The translations under genes were made by a program, and so were the position numbers. Source: JANXQG01 sp963775975 (lineage in GTDB: Bacteria; Planctomycetota; Planctomycetia; Pirellulales; Thermoguttaceae). From it: a stretch of 64,000 bases of DNA. The DNA lies in assembly GCA_963775975.1 (NCBI GenBank), contig CAVZKX010000002.1, positions 3,224,001 to 3,288,000 of the forward strand, read 5' to 3'. The notes under the pieces are model-generated. The model did no database searches, was not told the origin of the DNA, and was given only the letters and a program-made list of their open reading frames with translations. The stretch's first letter is position 1; the number at the start of each line of letters is the position of its first letter. This document shows, piece after piece, positions 53,955 to 63,002 of the stretch.

Positions 53955-54980
53955 ATGATGAACATCTCATTGAAGCGTGCTCCTTTTTCGCCAAACTGGG
54001 TCATCCGCGCATGGGCGACCGTGGCGCTGTTTGGCGCGGCGGTTCTTTTTTGCGACGCGGCGTCGGCGGGAACCCTCGCAACGAATCCGAATTCTCTGCT
54101 CTTCGGGATGACCAGCTACCATTTAGCCGACTATGAGAACCTCTACGACGCAGAAGGCAACGTCGTGACAAACCGTCCTGCCCAAGCGGGCGACACCCTG
54201 CAGGGCGTTTATGTGATCGACAGTGTGGCGAACTCCGATCCCAGTTCCGGCACTAAAGCCGTTTACTCGCCAGATACTGGCGGCGTTGAGCTTACCGGCG
54301 TCTTCGACGAATACGTCGCTGGCATCGATTCGGCGGGAAATTACATCGTCACGCCCGACAACACGACGACGACGTCTGGCGGTACCAACGGCAAGACCAT
54401 TTCGGGCAGCGCGTTTCAAAGCACTTACGGCACGAACGCAATGATTGCCGAGTACTATAACAACATCGATGCCATGCCACTAGGGACGCAAGGGAATGGC
54501 CTGGTCGGTCTGACTACCGCGCAAGCCTTTGCCTTGGCGAAGACGGGCTCGGAATGGGCCAGCTTCGGGGCCAAAAACACCACGGGCGGAACGAGCGGCT
54601 GGGGCGCAAGCAACGGCTATTTTTGGGCATTCAACCAGACGGGTCCTGGCCTTGCAGATTTTTCGGCTTCATTGGACATGATCCAGAACGACACAGCGTA
54701 CGCTAAAAGCATGTACGGTCCCGTTTTCCAAGTGCCGCCAGGAAATGGGACCGACACGAGTATTGCCGGAAATCCGCCTGGCCTTTTCAATATCTTTGGC
54801 ATCCAAGGCACGACCAACCCCACAAGTTCGGATCTTGCTGGTACGGCGTTTACAGTCTTTAGCACCGACCCAGCGCATTTAAACCTCGTGCCCGAACCAT
54901 CGAGCCTAGCCCTGGCAGGAGTCTCATTCGGCGGATTCCTCTTCATGCTTCGTCGCGCCAGGCGCAGGCTCGGTCATTGA
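53955..54980 (+). CDS. PEP-CTERM exported protein
   Basis: 341 residues from the ATG at 53955 (GAGGAA upstream). Signal peptide (VALFGAAVLFCDAASAG), then a Ser/Thr/Gly/Asn-rich passenger with no recognised enzyme motif, and the C-terminal sorting signal LVPEPSSLALAGVSFGGFLF followed by RRARRRLGH. It should be processed by an exosortase. The 3' end overlaps the YfhO gene on the other strand by 57 nt. Confidence 0.8.
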   Translation: MMNISLKRAPFSPNWVIRAWATVALFGAAVLFCDAASAGTLATNPNSLLFGMTSYHLADYENLYDAEGNVVTNRPAQAGDTLQGVYVIDSVANSDPSSGTKAVYSPDTGGVELTGVFDEYVAGIDSAGNYIVTPDNTTTTSGGTNGKTISGSAFQSTYGTNAMIAEYYNNIDAMPLGTQGNGLVGLTTAQAFALAKTGSEWASFGAKNTTGGTSGWGASNGYFWAFNQTGPGLADFSASLDMIQNDTAYAKSMYGPVFQVPPGNGTDTSIAGNPPGLFNIFGIQGTTNPTSSDLAGTAFTVFSTDPAHLNLVPEPSSLALAGVSFGGFLFMLRRARRRLGH

Positions 54981-57337
54981 ACCGGTGTTCACCGGCAAGA
55001 TTGACGTCATCGCGCTGAGCGGCTGAGACCGATCTTTTCGACGATGGCCAACTCCCGCCGCGCAGGCGCCGGTGAAGAGACACAGGCCTATCAGACTGAG
55101 GCCGGCGAGCGTCATCAGCCGCCCGCGGTAGAGGCTGTCGGGCCGGAACTCCCAGCGGACCTCCGCATTGCCCGGCTCGACCACACAGCCGAGGAAGTCG
55201 CCGTTGACGCGGTACGTCGGCGCCGGCGAGCCGTCAATAAGGCAGCGCCAGCCGGCATGATAACTCTCGGCAAGCACGAGCAATTGTGGTGACCCGCAGG
55301 AAACATCAACGTCGATCTGGCCGCCGCCGCAGTGAGTGATTGCGGCCGTTCCCGGCTTGCCGGGCGGCAGGGCCAGCGAGTATTCGCAGAGGGCCTCGCG
55401 CTTTAGATCGATGTCCGGAAGATCGGTGGCCGGGTTGTCGCTGCGGACGACCCGCGTCACGAGCCGTGCCGCAGGCAGCGGGTCGGGCACTTGCGACCAC
55501 TCTTCGTTATATGGCGCAAGGCCGTCGATGCCGGCTGTCGAAGGTCCGCGATGGACCCAGCGAGTGGACGACGCCCGCAGCGCGGCAAGCTGGAAATAGT
55601 CCAACGATTTCCGCGGTTTCATGGCCGCACAGCCGTCGATCCGCTCCCAGCCTGCCAACGTCATCTGGTTGCCGATCGGCGAGGCGTCGTCGCTATAGGC
55701 GGGCGGGGCGAATACGCGGTCGGCGGCGCAGCGCAGTCGCGTTTTCGGCCGGCGGAGTTACCGACTGAGCGATCACGTCGTCGGGCCCGGTGGTCGATTC
55801 GTCCAGCGTACAGCTCAGGCCGTAATAGCCCAGGTCGGCGGCCATGAAAAGCACCAATCCGACGAGCGCTCCGCGGACGCCCTGTGAGGCTGCGATCACC
55901 AGCAGCGCCGCCGAAGCCATGAGTAGCGGCCCGATGAGCACCCGCGACGGCGAGGCGACTTGGTGGCCGGTTTGGAGGATCAGGCCGGCCACTGCCACGG
56001 CCACGCTTGCAAGCACGGCCCCGCCCAGCACCTCGTAGCGCCGCCACAAGGCCGCGGCCGGGTGTTGGATTTCTATAAGCGGCACGTGGCGCTGGATTTT
56101 TCCCTTTTCTCTCGCCTCTCGCTCAACGAGCGCGAAGCCAATCGCCGCCAGCACAGCTACCGCCAATTGGAACAAGACGGTGTAGCGGCATGAGAAGTGG
56201 AACCATGCCGACCACAGCGCCGAGTGCGGGGCTGGGACCAACCGGCTCCCCATCGCCAGGGCGATGGCGACCAAGGCGAATGCTGCCGCGGCTTTTGCCA
56301 GCCGCCGCAGGCTGCCGAGCTCGCCGCGGCGCGAAGACCCACAGCGCGAGCATCAATGGCACGGCGCCGACGTAAAGGCTCAGCTCGTGAGCACTGCCGC
56401 CGAATGCACGGTCGATCGGCAGATATGGCGCGATGAGTTGCACGAGGTTGATCGGGTGCAGCGTGGCGGCTTCCGGCGAATCACCAACGGCGACCGTGCT
56501 ATGCAGCAGAGCGTCCAACGTAGGCAGCAATTGCACGGCGCCGACGAGCAGGCCGATCATCTTGGCGATGATTACACACGATAGCGAACTTCGGCGGCAG
56601 CCGATGCACACGCGGCACGTGGGCATCGTTTCGCAGCCGTCGCGCGGCGAATACCTCCGCGTCACGATCAGGAATGCCGCGAAGCATGACTCGGCCAGCA
56701 GCGAGTACCAGACAAACTGCGGACAGCCCAACAGCAACTGCGAGCCAGTGAGCAAGGCCAGAAATGCCTGGGCCAGGGCGACCCGCCAGCGCCTGGCGTC
56801 AACCAGCACGATGTCGATCATCGTCAAGAGCCAGGGAATATGGGCGACCGCGGCCACTTCGTTGGGATGCACGAAGTGCAACAGATTGAAGCTCGAAAAT
56901 GTGAACGCCAGGCTGCCGAGCATGGCGGCGTCGCGCCGCCCGAGCCGCCGCCGCAGGAGGAAATACATGCCCGAGAGCATGAGCGGATAGCTCAACAGAT
57001 ATTCCCAGCCGAGCGCGGCGCGGAGGGGAAGAAAGCGATAGAGAAAATGATGCACCGGATGATAGGTCCCGACCTGCCCGTCGCCGGTGAGGTAGAAGCC
57101 GGCGAAGATGCTCGGCATCCAGTCGAAGGCTTCGCCGCGGGCCAGTTGCTGGGCGTAGTAGGCCCGCGCCGGAAGGTGGAAGTTCCCCAGGTCGTCGGCG
57201 GTGTAAAAGCCGCCGGAGAAGAAGGGCATGGCCAGCAGCGACATGAGGATCACGCCCGCCAGCAGCGACCATGCGAACAGATCGCGTTCGCTGTGCGCTG
57301 TGACGCGGGGAAAGAGCTTGCCGATGCGGAATGCCAT
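54924..57337 (-). pseudogene. YfhO-type membrane protein, two frameshifts
   Basis: One gene in three frames. 57337 to about 56335 has many membrane segments (GGFYTADDLGNFHLPARAYY; LLSYPLMLSGMYFLLRRRLG). Near 56332 the frame shifts after VFAPRR to GELGSLRRLAKAAAAFALVA, and near 55733 it shifts again from ATALR to DRVFAPPAYSDDASPIGN. The last part has the beta-rich YfhO end: ESYHAGWRCLIDGSPAPTYR, then EVRWEFRPDSLYRGRLMTL. Total about 800 residues. YfhO proteins act in cell-surface glycan or lipoteichoic-acid glycosylation in other bacteria. Two single-base lesions, as elsewhere in the window. Confidence 0.7.
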
Positions 57338-57391
57338 GGTGTTTCTATATATTGCAACTCGTTTTCTAAAGATAGGTCATAAACGAACACT

Positions 57392-57500
57392 CGTTCCCAC
57401 GCTCTGCGTGGGAACGCACGTGCCGACGCTCTGCGGCCACGTACCTGGCGACGGGACGCAGAGCGTCCGGACGTGCGTTCCCACGCAGAGCGTGGGAACG
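57392..57500. repeat. double family-A palindrome
   Basis: CGTTCCCACGC-type palindromes at 57392-57416 and 57476-57500 bracket GACGCTCTGCGGCCACGT and GGACGC-AGA-GCGTCC dyads. The layout matches 18191-18299. It lies between the YfhO and GT87 gene starts. Confidence 0.9.
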
Positions 57501-57622
57501 AGGAAGGTTTCGCGATTTTGTTAATGAAAGTTCGCACTGAAAATCGCGACCTAGACTATAACGGCACGCCGGATGAAAACTGGGGCCGGTTGTGCCGGTT
57601 GGTCGTGATAGGAGGGTTACGC

Positions 57623-58864
57623 ATGTCGCAGTGGCGCGTCAGTGACATGGCGCTGTGTCTGCTCACCTCGCTGGCGGTGCTGGCGGCGTGGGAAGGCTAT
57701 TCGCTCAACCACCGGCCGGAAACGAGCGGCTGCGGCGGAGACTTTTCGCAGTTCTACACGGCCGGAACGATCGTCGCCAGCGGCGAGGCGGGGAGGCTTT
57801 ACGACCAGGACTACTTCAAGCATTTTCAGGCATGGATGCGCGAAGATCCGCTACGCTCCCTTTATCCGCCGACGATGGGCCTGGCGATGGCGCCGCTGTC
57901 GCGGCTGCCCTACTCCGCCGCGCTCTCCGCGTGGTGGGCGATTCAACTTGCGTGTCTGGCCGTGTGCGGCGTCATGTTCTACCGCACGACACCACTAGCG
58001 CGACAGTGGCGGATCAATGTGCTTGTGGCCCTCGCGGCGCTCTTGCCGCTATGGATCGCCATCGGCATCGGCCATTTGGCGCCCATGCTGCTGCTGGTAT
58101 TGACGGGCGGACTAACCTTGCACCGCCAAGGCCGGCGACTCCTGGCAGGAGCCGTGTTGGCGCTGCTGGCCGTTAAGCCGCAACTCGCGGTCGGGCTTGC
58201 CGTGTGGATGTTGCTCCGCCGCGACTGGCGAACATTGGCGGGGCTAGCGCTCGGCGGCTTCATGCAGTTTGTGGTTGTGGCGGCGGCGCTGGGTCCCGGT
58301 ATTTGGTTCGATTACTTGCGCGAGTTGCCCAAGATCGCCGCTATGACGCGGGAGTACACCTACTCGCCTTTGTTCGAGCAGTCGTTTGCGGGCATTGCCA
58401 GCAACCTCTGCGACGCGCTAGTGCTGACAACGGCCAAGATACCGGCAATGCGGATCGTGTATGCGATTACGACAGCCGTGGCGGCAGTATCGCTTTGCCG
58501 CGTCATTGCCGTACGGCGGCCGTTTGGAGCGAAGCAGCCGGAGCGACCCGCCACCACGAAGAAGAATTATGAGTATGCCTGTGGCGTGCTTTTCATGACG
58601 ATCTTTCCTCCCTATTTCCTCGTCTACGACCAGACGCTCTTGGCCTTTGCGCTGGTGATGCTTTGGGCCTCGCCCGGCTGGCGCTGGGGTGTTCTTCTAC
58701 TGGCCGTCTCGTCGCCGCCGCTGGCAAATCTTTCGTTCGCGTTGGGGTTCAGCGTAACGAGCACCGTCGCATTGGCGGCGATGATTTCGCTGGCGCGCGA
58801 GGCGAGCCAGCTATCGGCGCGGACAAGCGGGACATTTCGATCGGAAGGCCTCCAAATGCGATGA
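57623..58864 (+). CDS. GT87-type (DUF2029) membrane glycosyltransferase
   Basis: 413 residues from the ATG at 57623 (AGGAGG 10 nt upstream); the frame is open back to 57473 through a repeat, which I reject. About ten membrane segments. GGDFSQFYTAGTIVASGEAG, RLYDQDYF and SLYPPTMGLAMAPLSRLPYS are typical of GT87 polyprenol-sugar-dependent mannosyltransferases. VKPQLAV and FPPYFLVYDQTLLAFALVML follow. Divergent from the YfhO gene; both probably decorate surface glycans. Confidence 0.8.
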   Translation: MSQWRVSDMALCLLTSLAVLAAWEGYSLNHRPETSGCGGDFSQFYTAGTIVASGEAGRLYDQDYFKHFQAWMREDPLRSLYPPTMGLAMAPLSRLPYSAALSAWWAIQLACLAVCGVMFYRTTPLARQWRINVLVALAALLPLWIAIGIGHLAPMLLLVLTGGLTLHRQGRRLLAGAVLALLAVKPQLAVGLAVWMLLRRDWRTLAGLALGGFMQFVVVAAALGPGIWFDYLRELPKIAAMTREYTYSPLFEQSFAGIASNLCDALVLTTAKIPAMRIVYAITTAVAAVSLCRVIAVRRPFGAKQPERPATTKKNYEYACGVLFMTIFPPYFLVYDQTLLAFALVMLWASPGWRWGVLLLAVSSPPLANLSFALGFSVTSTVALAAMISLAREASQLSARTSGTFRSEGLQMR

Positions 58865-58984
58865 GCGAGTGTTTTTTGAAACTGGCGGCTCCGCCGTTTC
58901 ATCTGAAACTTCAACCAACCCCCCGGCATGGTAGCCGAAGCATACGAGAATCGCGATTCTTTATTTATACTCGCCAAAAGGGGG

Positions 58985-59012
58985 TTGAATTCTGACGGGT
59001 CCCATCTAGGAT
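58985..59012 (+). promoter_or_regulatory. putative promoter of the FixJ-like gene
   Basis: TTGAAT at 58985-58990 and TAGGAT at 59007-59012 with a 16-nt spacer, 49 nt before the ATG at 59062. Confidence 0.3.
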
Positions 59013-59061
59013 GATGGCACCCCTTTGGAGTATTGCAGCCTTTCTGATAAGGACCGGGCCA

Positions 59062-59781
59062 ATGATTACGCAAGAATATCTAAAGAAGAATTGCGCACCG
59101 GATCGCGGCCTCACGGATCATGAGATTCCCACGGTCTTCGTCGTTGATCCGGACCCGTCCACGGGCAGATTTGTAGGCGGAGTTCTGACCGGATATCCGA
59201 TCGACATACAGGCATTTGTTTCTGGGCGGGATTTCTTTGCCGGGTACAACGGCAACCAGCGCGGCTGTCTAGTGCTCGAACAGCGGATCGCCGATACCAG
59301 CGGCCTGCAAATTCAGCGGCGGTTGGCGGAGCGCAGGCAGCGGCTGCCGATGATTTATGTGTCATCGAGCATCGACGTGTCGACGGCCGTCATTTTGATG
59401 CGCGGCGGGGCAGTCCATATTCTCGAAAAGCCGCTCCGTAGCATTGAAGTGCTAGGGGCAATTCAGGAGGCGCTGGCTATTGACAAAAAACAGCGCCAAC
59501 AAGAGGCCGACAAGCGGCGAATTCGGGAATCGATTGCTACGCTCACCCATAAGGAGCGAAAACTGGTGCGATTGCTGGCCACCGCCACGTCAAACAAATC
59601 GATTTCGGAGGAATTGTCGATCTGTGCTCGCGCGGTCGAGTTGCGACGCCGGGCAGTGATGGAAAAGTTGGGGCTAGAATCGCCCCTAGAACTAGTCCGT
59701 TTTGCCCTACTCGCACAGGCGGAAATCAGTGGACTTCTCGACGCCGCGAGCAATGAATGGGACGATACCCAATTCGACTAG
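59062..59781 (+). CDS. FixJ/NarL-like response regulator with Glu at the phosphorylation site
   Basis: 239 residues from the ATG at 59062 (AAGGA upstream). Receiver domain, residues 24-140: PTVFVVDPDPS retains one acid of the DD pair (D29, P30, D31). The beta-3 segment GCLVLEQRIADTSGLQIQ has Glu (E73) where FixJ-type receivers have the phosphorylated Asp. The conserved Ser/Thr (S101 or S102) and Lys (ILEKPL, K123) remain. A linker helix leads to a LuxR HTH (LTHKERKLVRLLATATSNKS to LVRFALL). DNA binding is likely; phosphotransfer is doubtful. No histidine kinase is adjacent. Confidence 0.85.
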   Translation: MITQEYLKKNCAPDRGLTDHEIPTVFVVDPDPSTGRFVGGVLTGYPIDIQAFVSGRDFFAGYNGNQRGCLVLEQRIADTSGLQIQRRLAERRQRLPMIYVSSSIDVSTAVILMRGGAVHILEKPLRSIEVLGAIQEALAIDKKQRQQEADKRRIRESIATLTHKERKLVRLLATATSNKSISEELSICARAVELRRRAVMEKLGLESPLELVRFALLAQAEISGLLDAASNEWDDTQFD

Positions 59782-59832
59782 CCGGATAAGGAATGCTTTT
59801 TCTCTGCGACGTGCCATATAGAATTAGAGGGT

Positions 59833-60042
59833 ATGGCACACGAAATCGCTAAGTTGATGCTCGAACATGCGGATACGTTTTTAGAGCGTACCGAAGCGAT
59901 TCGCGTGGCAATGTCGCTCGGCATGCCACTTTTGGCTATAGAATCATACCTCGATTGGCTTGACTCGACAAGAGGACAGATGCCCCCACTTCCTGACGAA
60001 CAAGAGCAGACGGACGAAAGATCTGGCGGAAACCGTAGCTAG
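59833..60042 (+). CDS. small hypothetical protein
   Basis: 69 residues: MAHEIAKLMLEHADTFLERT, then MPLLAIESYLDWLDST and a charged tail. A helical domain with a W-L-D motif, resembling short planctomycete proteins found next to regulators. It follows the FixJ-like gene by 51 nt on the same strand, so it may be co-transcribed. Function unknown. Confidence 0.6.
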   Translation: MAHEIAKLMLEHADTFLERTEAIRVAMSLGMPLLAIESYLDWLDSTRGQMPPLPDEQEQTDERSGGNRS

Positions 60043-60051
60043 GTATTGATT

Positions 60052-60918
60052 CTAAACCTTGCTATTGCCGCCGATTACTTGATAGATTGCAGCGCGATTT
60101 GCTTTCGACCATCGCCCGCGGCCGATCTTTTGTTTTCGCCGCGCCACCGCACTGGCGGCTGCAGCGCTAACGATGCCCCAAATAGCAAGGCTGGTTGGCT
60201 CCGGCACGGTCGAATCATTGGGGTTATGTGTTGGCGTACCAGGCGTACCTGGAAGGACACCGCCCGGGCTGTCATTGGTACCAAACAGGAAGAAGACGTC
60301 GTTGATGCTCGATTCGCTGACGGAGCCGCTGGACAATAAGAACGTGAACGTCAGTGAGTCCTGAATAAACGGGTACTGCGATCCGCCAAACCCACCGGGG
60401 AAGCTGGTGCTCGATGCTAAACCATAGTCGGGGCTGGCATTGCCGAGGCTCATGCCGTTGCCTTGAAACAGATTCTTTCCAGTCGTGGCCACCCCCATAT
60501 TGACCGCGGAGCCCGAATACGTTGTTGCTGTCAAAGCGGCGTCCCACGAACCCGCGATGGGGGTGGCATTATTGGATCCGGATGAACTGTTCCAAATCGT
60601 GCTGCCAGGAGTCAGCGACATTGATGAGAGCGTCGACGAAGTGGACAAGATATCGAACATCAAACCAGTCAGCGTCCCCCCCGGACCATTGGTTGGTGAT
60701 GCGGTGCCGCCAGTGTTTGTCAGAACTACTGTGAGAGTACTTCCAGAAATGCTGAAATCCGCTTCACCGAAGAGTTTACTTGTTCCACTATCCCCAGGAT
60801 TTGTGCCGCTGCCGGTAAAAGAAATCGAAGCTGAGGCTACTTGCGCGAGACCGATCACTGCCGCGACAGCTACAGCGGCTGTAAATACTCTTGCCATTTT
60901 GCTAAAACCCGTTGTCAT
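60052..60918 (-). CDS. PEP-CTERM exported protein
   Basis: 288 residues. Signal peptide (VFTAAVAVAAVIGLAQVASA), a Ser/Gly/Thr-rich beta-sandwich-like passenger with SISFTGSGTNPGDSGTSKLF and SLTFTFLLSSGSVSESSIN, then STVPEPTSLAIWGIVSAAAA and a basic tail. The tail after the sorting signal is unusually long (about 35 residues). Exosortase processing is expected. Divergent from the exporter genes. Confidence 0.8.
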   Translation of the reverse strand: MTTGFSKMARVFTAAVAVAAVIGLAQVASASISFTGSGTNPGDSGTSKLFGEADFSISGSTLTVVLTNTGGTASPTNGPGGTLTGLMFDILSTSSTLSSMSLTPGSTIWNSSSGSNNATPIAGSWDAALTATTYSGSAVNMGVATTGKNLFQGNGMSLGNASPDYGLASSTSFPGGFGGSQYPFIQDSLTFTFLLSSGSVSESSINDVFFLFGTNDSPGGVLPGTPGTPTHNPNDSTVPEPTSLAIWGIVSAAAASAVARRKQKIGRGRWSKANRAAIYQVIGGNSKV

Positions 60919-61185
60919 TCGACCTTTGACCTTCTCTTCCTCTTATCCGCTTTGCCCTATCATGCAAACGCTATAATGTCTCCTATTCAGTATCCGCCGC
61001 TGCGACCCAATTCCTGACACCCGATTGTGGCGGCATCCACGGAATACCGCCGGCCATTTGAAAAACTCATCGAGCATGGGCTTACAACCAACGCACCTCT
61101 CTGATGGGTTAAAACTGGTTTGCGTGGGCTGCTTCGCCAACGTACAATTGCGTTGTGCCTTTCTCGTGGGAGGATTCCTAAGGCA

Positions 61186-62322
61186 ATGTTGCTGAAAATG
61201 GCGATTTGCACGGTCTGGCGCGAGAAAGAGAAGCTCTTCGGCGCTGTGGTCGGCGTTGCTTTGGGCGTCTTTCTGGTGGTCTTCCAGTGGGGGCTCTATT
61301 TTGCCTATAAACGCGACACGACCGTCGTTCTCGATGCCTTTGCCGCCGACATCTGGATCGTGCCTAAGAACCAAACGATGTTCGACGGGTTCACCTCGAT
61401 GGACGATCTGCCCTATCGCCGCGCCAAGGCAGTCACGTGCATACAAGACGTCGCGCGGGTAGTCTGGGGAGATACCGCCTGGCGAACACCCACATCGGGT
61501 GGAAAAGAATATATTCAAATTCTTGGAATTGACGTCGATTCGTCGATCCCGGTCCGCTTTAAGTTTGCAGAAAAGTACGCGCCGAGCCTCATTCGTCCTG
61601 ACGGGTACGTGCTCATCGGCAGCAAGGACCGCCAAAAACTCGGCGTGGCGGCGCGGCCCGAGGGGCCATTCGAAATCGCCGGCCGGCAGGCCTTCGTGTC
61701 GGGATTCGTGGACGACGTGCGTCTCTTTACTACGGCCGGATTCGTGCTAACCGATGTTGACAACGCGCGGGCGTTCCTTGGCTTGCCGTCGTCTCACGTC
61801 AATTACATCATCTGCAAATGCAAGCCGGGCACGAACGTTTCCGAGGTTGTCCGCCAATTGCAGGCGCTCGTTCCGGAACATGATGTGCTGACAACTAAGC
61901 AGTTTCATGATCTTTGCTCCAACTACTGGGAAACCGTCAGTGGCATCGGGCCGTTGATCTTCGTCTCGTCGGTCCTGGGCATCACGGTCGGCTTTTTGAT
62001 TGTCATTACCACGTTCTACATCTCCACGATCGAAAAGATTCCGGTCTACGGATGCCTCAAGGCCCTCGGCGGGACGATCGGCGAGATCGCGGCGATGTTG
62101 GGCGTGCAGGTGATCGTCGTTTTCTTGCTCGGCGCTGCGATTGCCGGCGGAGCAATTTTCGCGACCCTGGCCGCGCTCCGCAACTCGATGATCGTGGTCC
62201 TGATCACGCCCAATCTTATCGGGGCGGGGCTCGGAACGATGTTGACGTGTTCCGTTTTGGGGGCGATGATCTCCATCCGACGCCTCTTTTCGATTGATCC
62301 CGGCGAGGCCTTCCGCACATGA
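61186..62322 (+). CDS. DevC/FtsX-type ABC permease
   Basis: 378 residues from the ATG at 61186. MacB/FtsX layout: an N-terminal TM (LFGAVVGVALGVFLVVFQWG), a periplasmic domain (about residues 45-260), and three C-terminal TMs (ISGIGPLIFVSSVLGITVGF region, IEKIPVYGCLKALGGTIGEI, MLTCSVLGAMISIRRLFSID). It overlaps the ATPase by ATGA. Confidence 0.85.
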   Translation: MLLKMAICTVWREKEKLFGAVVGVALGVFLVVFQWGLYFAYKRDTTVVLDAFAADIWIVPKNQTMFDGFTSMDDLPYRRAKAVTCIQDVARVVWGDTAWRTPTSGGKEYIQILGIDVDSSIPVRFKFAEKYAPSLIRPDGYVLIGSKDRQKLGVAARPEGPFEIAGRQAFVSGFVDDVRLFTTAGFVLTDVDNARAFLGLPSSHVNYIICKCKPGTNVSEVVRQLQALVPEHDVLTTKQFHDLCSNYWETVSGIGPLIFVSSVLGITVGFLIVITTFYISTIEKIPVYGCLKALGGTIGEIAAMLGVQVIVVFLLGAAIAGGAIFATLAALRNSMIVVLITPNLIGAGLGTMLTCSVLGAMISIRRLFSIDPGEAFRT

Positions 62323-63002
62323 GCAACAGCGATAGCGATTCCGTCTTGCGCTTGGAGGAACTCCACAAGGACTATCCTGAGCCGGCCGGCGTTTTGCACG
62401 TCCTCAAGGGGATTTCGCTCTCCTTGCGGCGCGGCGAAATTGTGATGCTGATGGGCCCCTCCGGTTCGGGCAAGACGACGATGCTGCAAATCGCCGGCTG
62501 CTTGATCCGCGCGACGAGCGGGCGAGTGGAAATCGCGGGCCGCGACTTTAGCCGGTCGTCCGAATCGGAACGGCTGCGAGTTCGCCGCAAGCACCTTGGT
62601 TTCGTCTTCCAGAGCTTTCATCTTGTCGATGCCCTGACGGCATACGACAATGTAGCCCTCGCCCAGCGTTTGAGGAGGCAGCCGATTCAGCGGAAGCGGA
62701 TCCTCGAGGTCCTGGACCGCCTTGGCATCGCGTCGAAGGCCAAAAAACTTCCGCGTGACCTGAGCGGCGGCGAGAAGCAGCGGATCGCCATCGCCCGCGG
62801 CCTGATCGGCTCGCCCGACGTTCTGCTGGCCGACGAGCCGACGTCGCAGCTCGATTCGCACTCGGCCGAAGCGGTCAGCGAACTGTTGCGGCAAGCGGTC
62901 AAGCAGTACAATCCGGCCGTGCTCGTTTCCACGCACGATCCGCGGCTGGGCGCTATCGCCGATCGAATACTTCACCTGCGAGACGGCCAATTCCATGAGT
63001 AA
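62319..63002 (+). CDS. LolD/DevA-type ABC ATP-binding protein
   Basis: 227 residues. Walker A MGPSGSGKTTMLQ, Q-loop HLGFVFQSFHLVDALTAYDN, signature DLSGGEKQRIAIARGLI, Walker B VLLADEPTSQLD and switch His in STHDPRLGAIADRILHLRDG. All motifs intact. Starts within the permease stop (ATGA). Confidence 0.93.
   Translation: MSNSDSDSVLRLEELHKDYPEPAGVLHVLKGISLSLRRGEIVMLMGPSGSGKTTMLQIAGCLIRATSGRVEIAGRDFSRSSESERLRVRRKHLGFVFQSFHLVDALTAYDNVALAQRLRRQPIQRKRILEVLDRLGIASKAKKLPRDLSGGEKQRIAIARGLIGSPDVLLADEPTSQLDSHSAEAVSELLRQAVKQYNPAVLVSTHDPRLGAIADRILHLRDGQFHE

Noticed and set aside
440..57337. Programmed ribosomal frameshifting as a common cause of the split genes
   Set aside because: No shared slippery heptamer or downstream structure is visible at the sites, shifts go in both directions, and the families involved are not known to use it.
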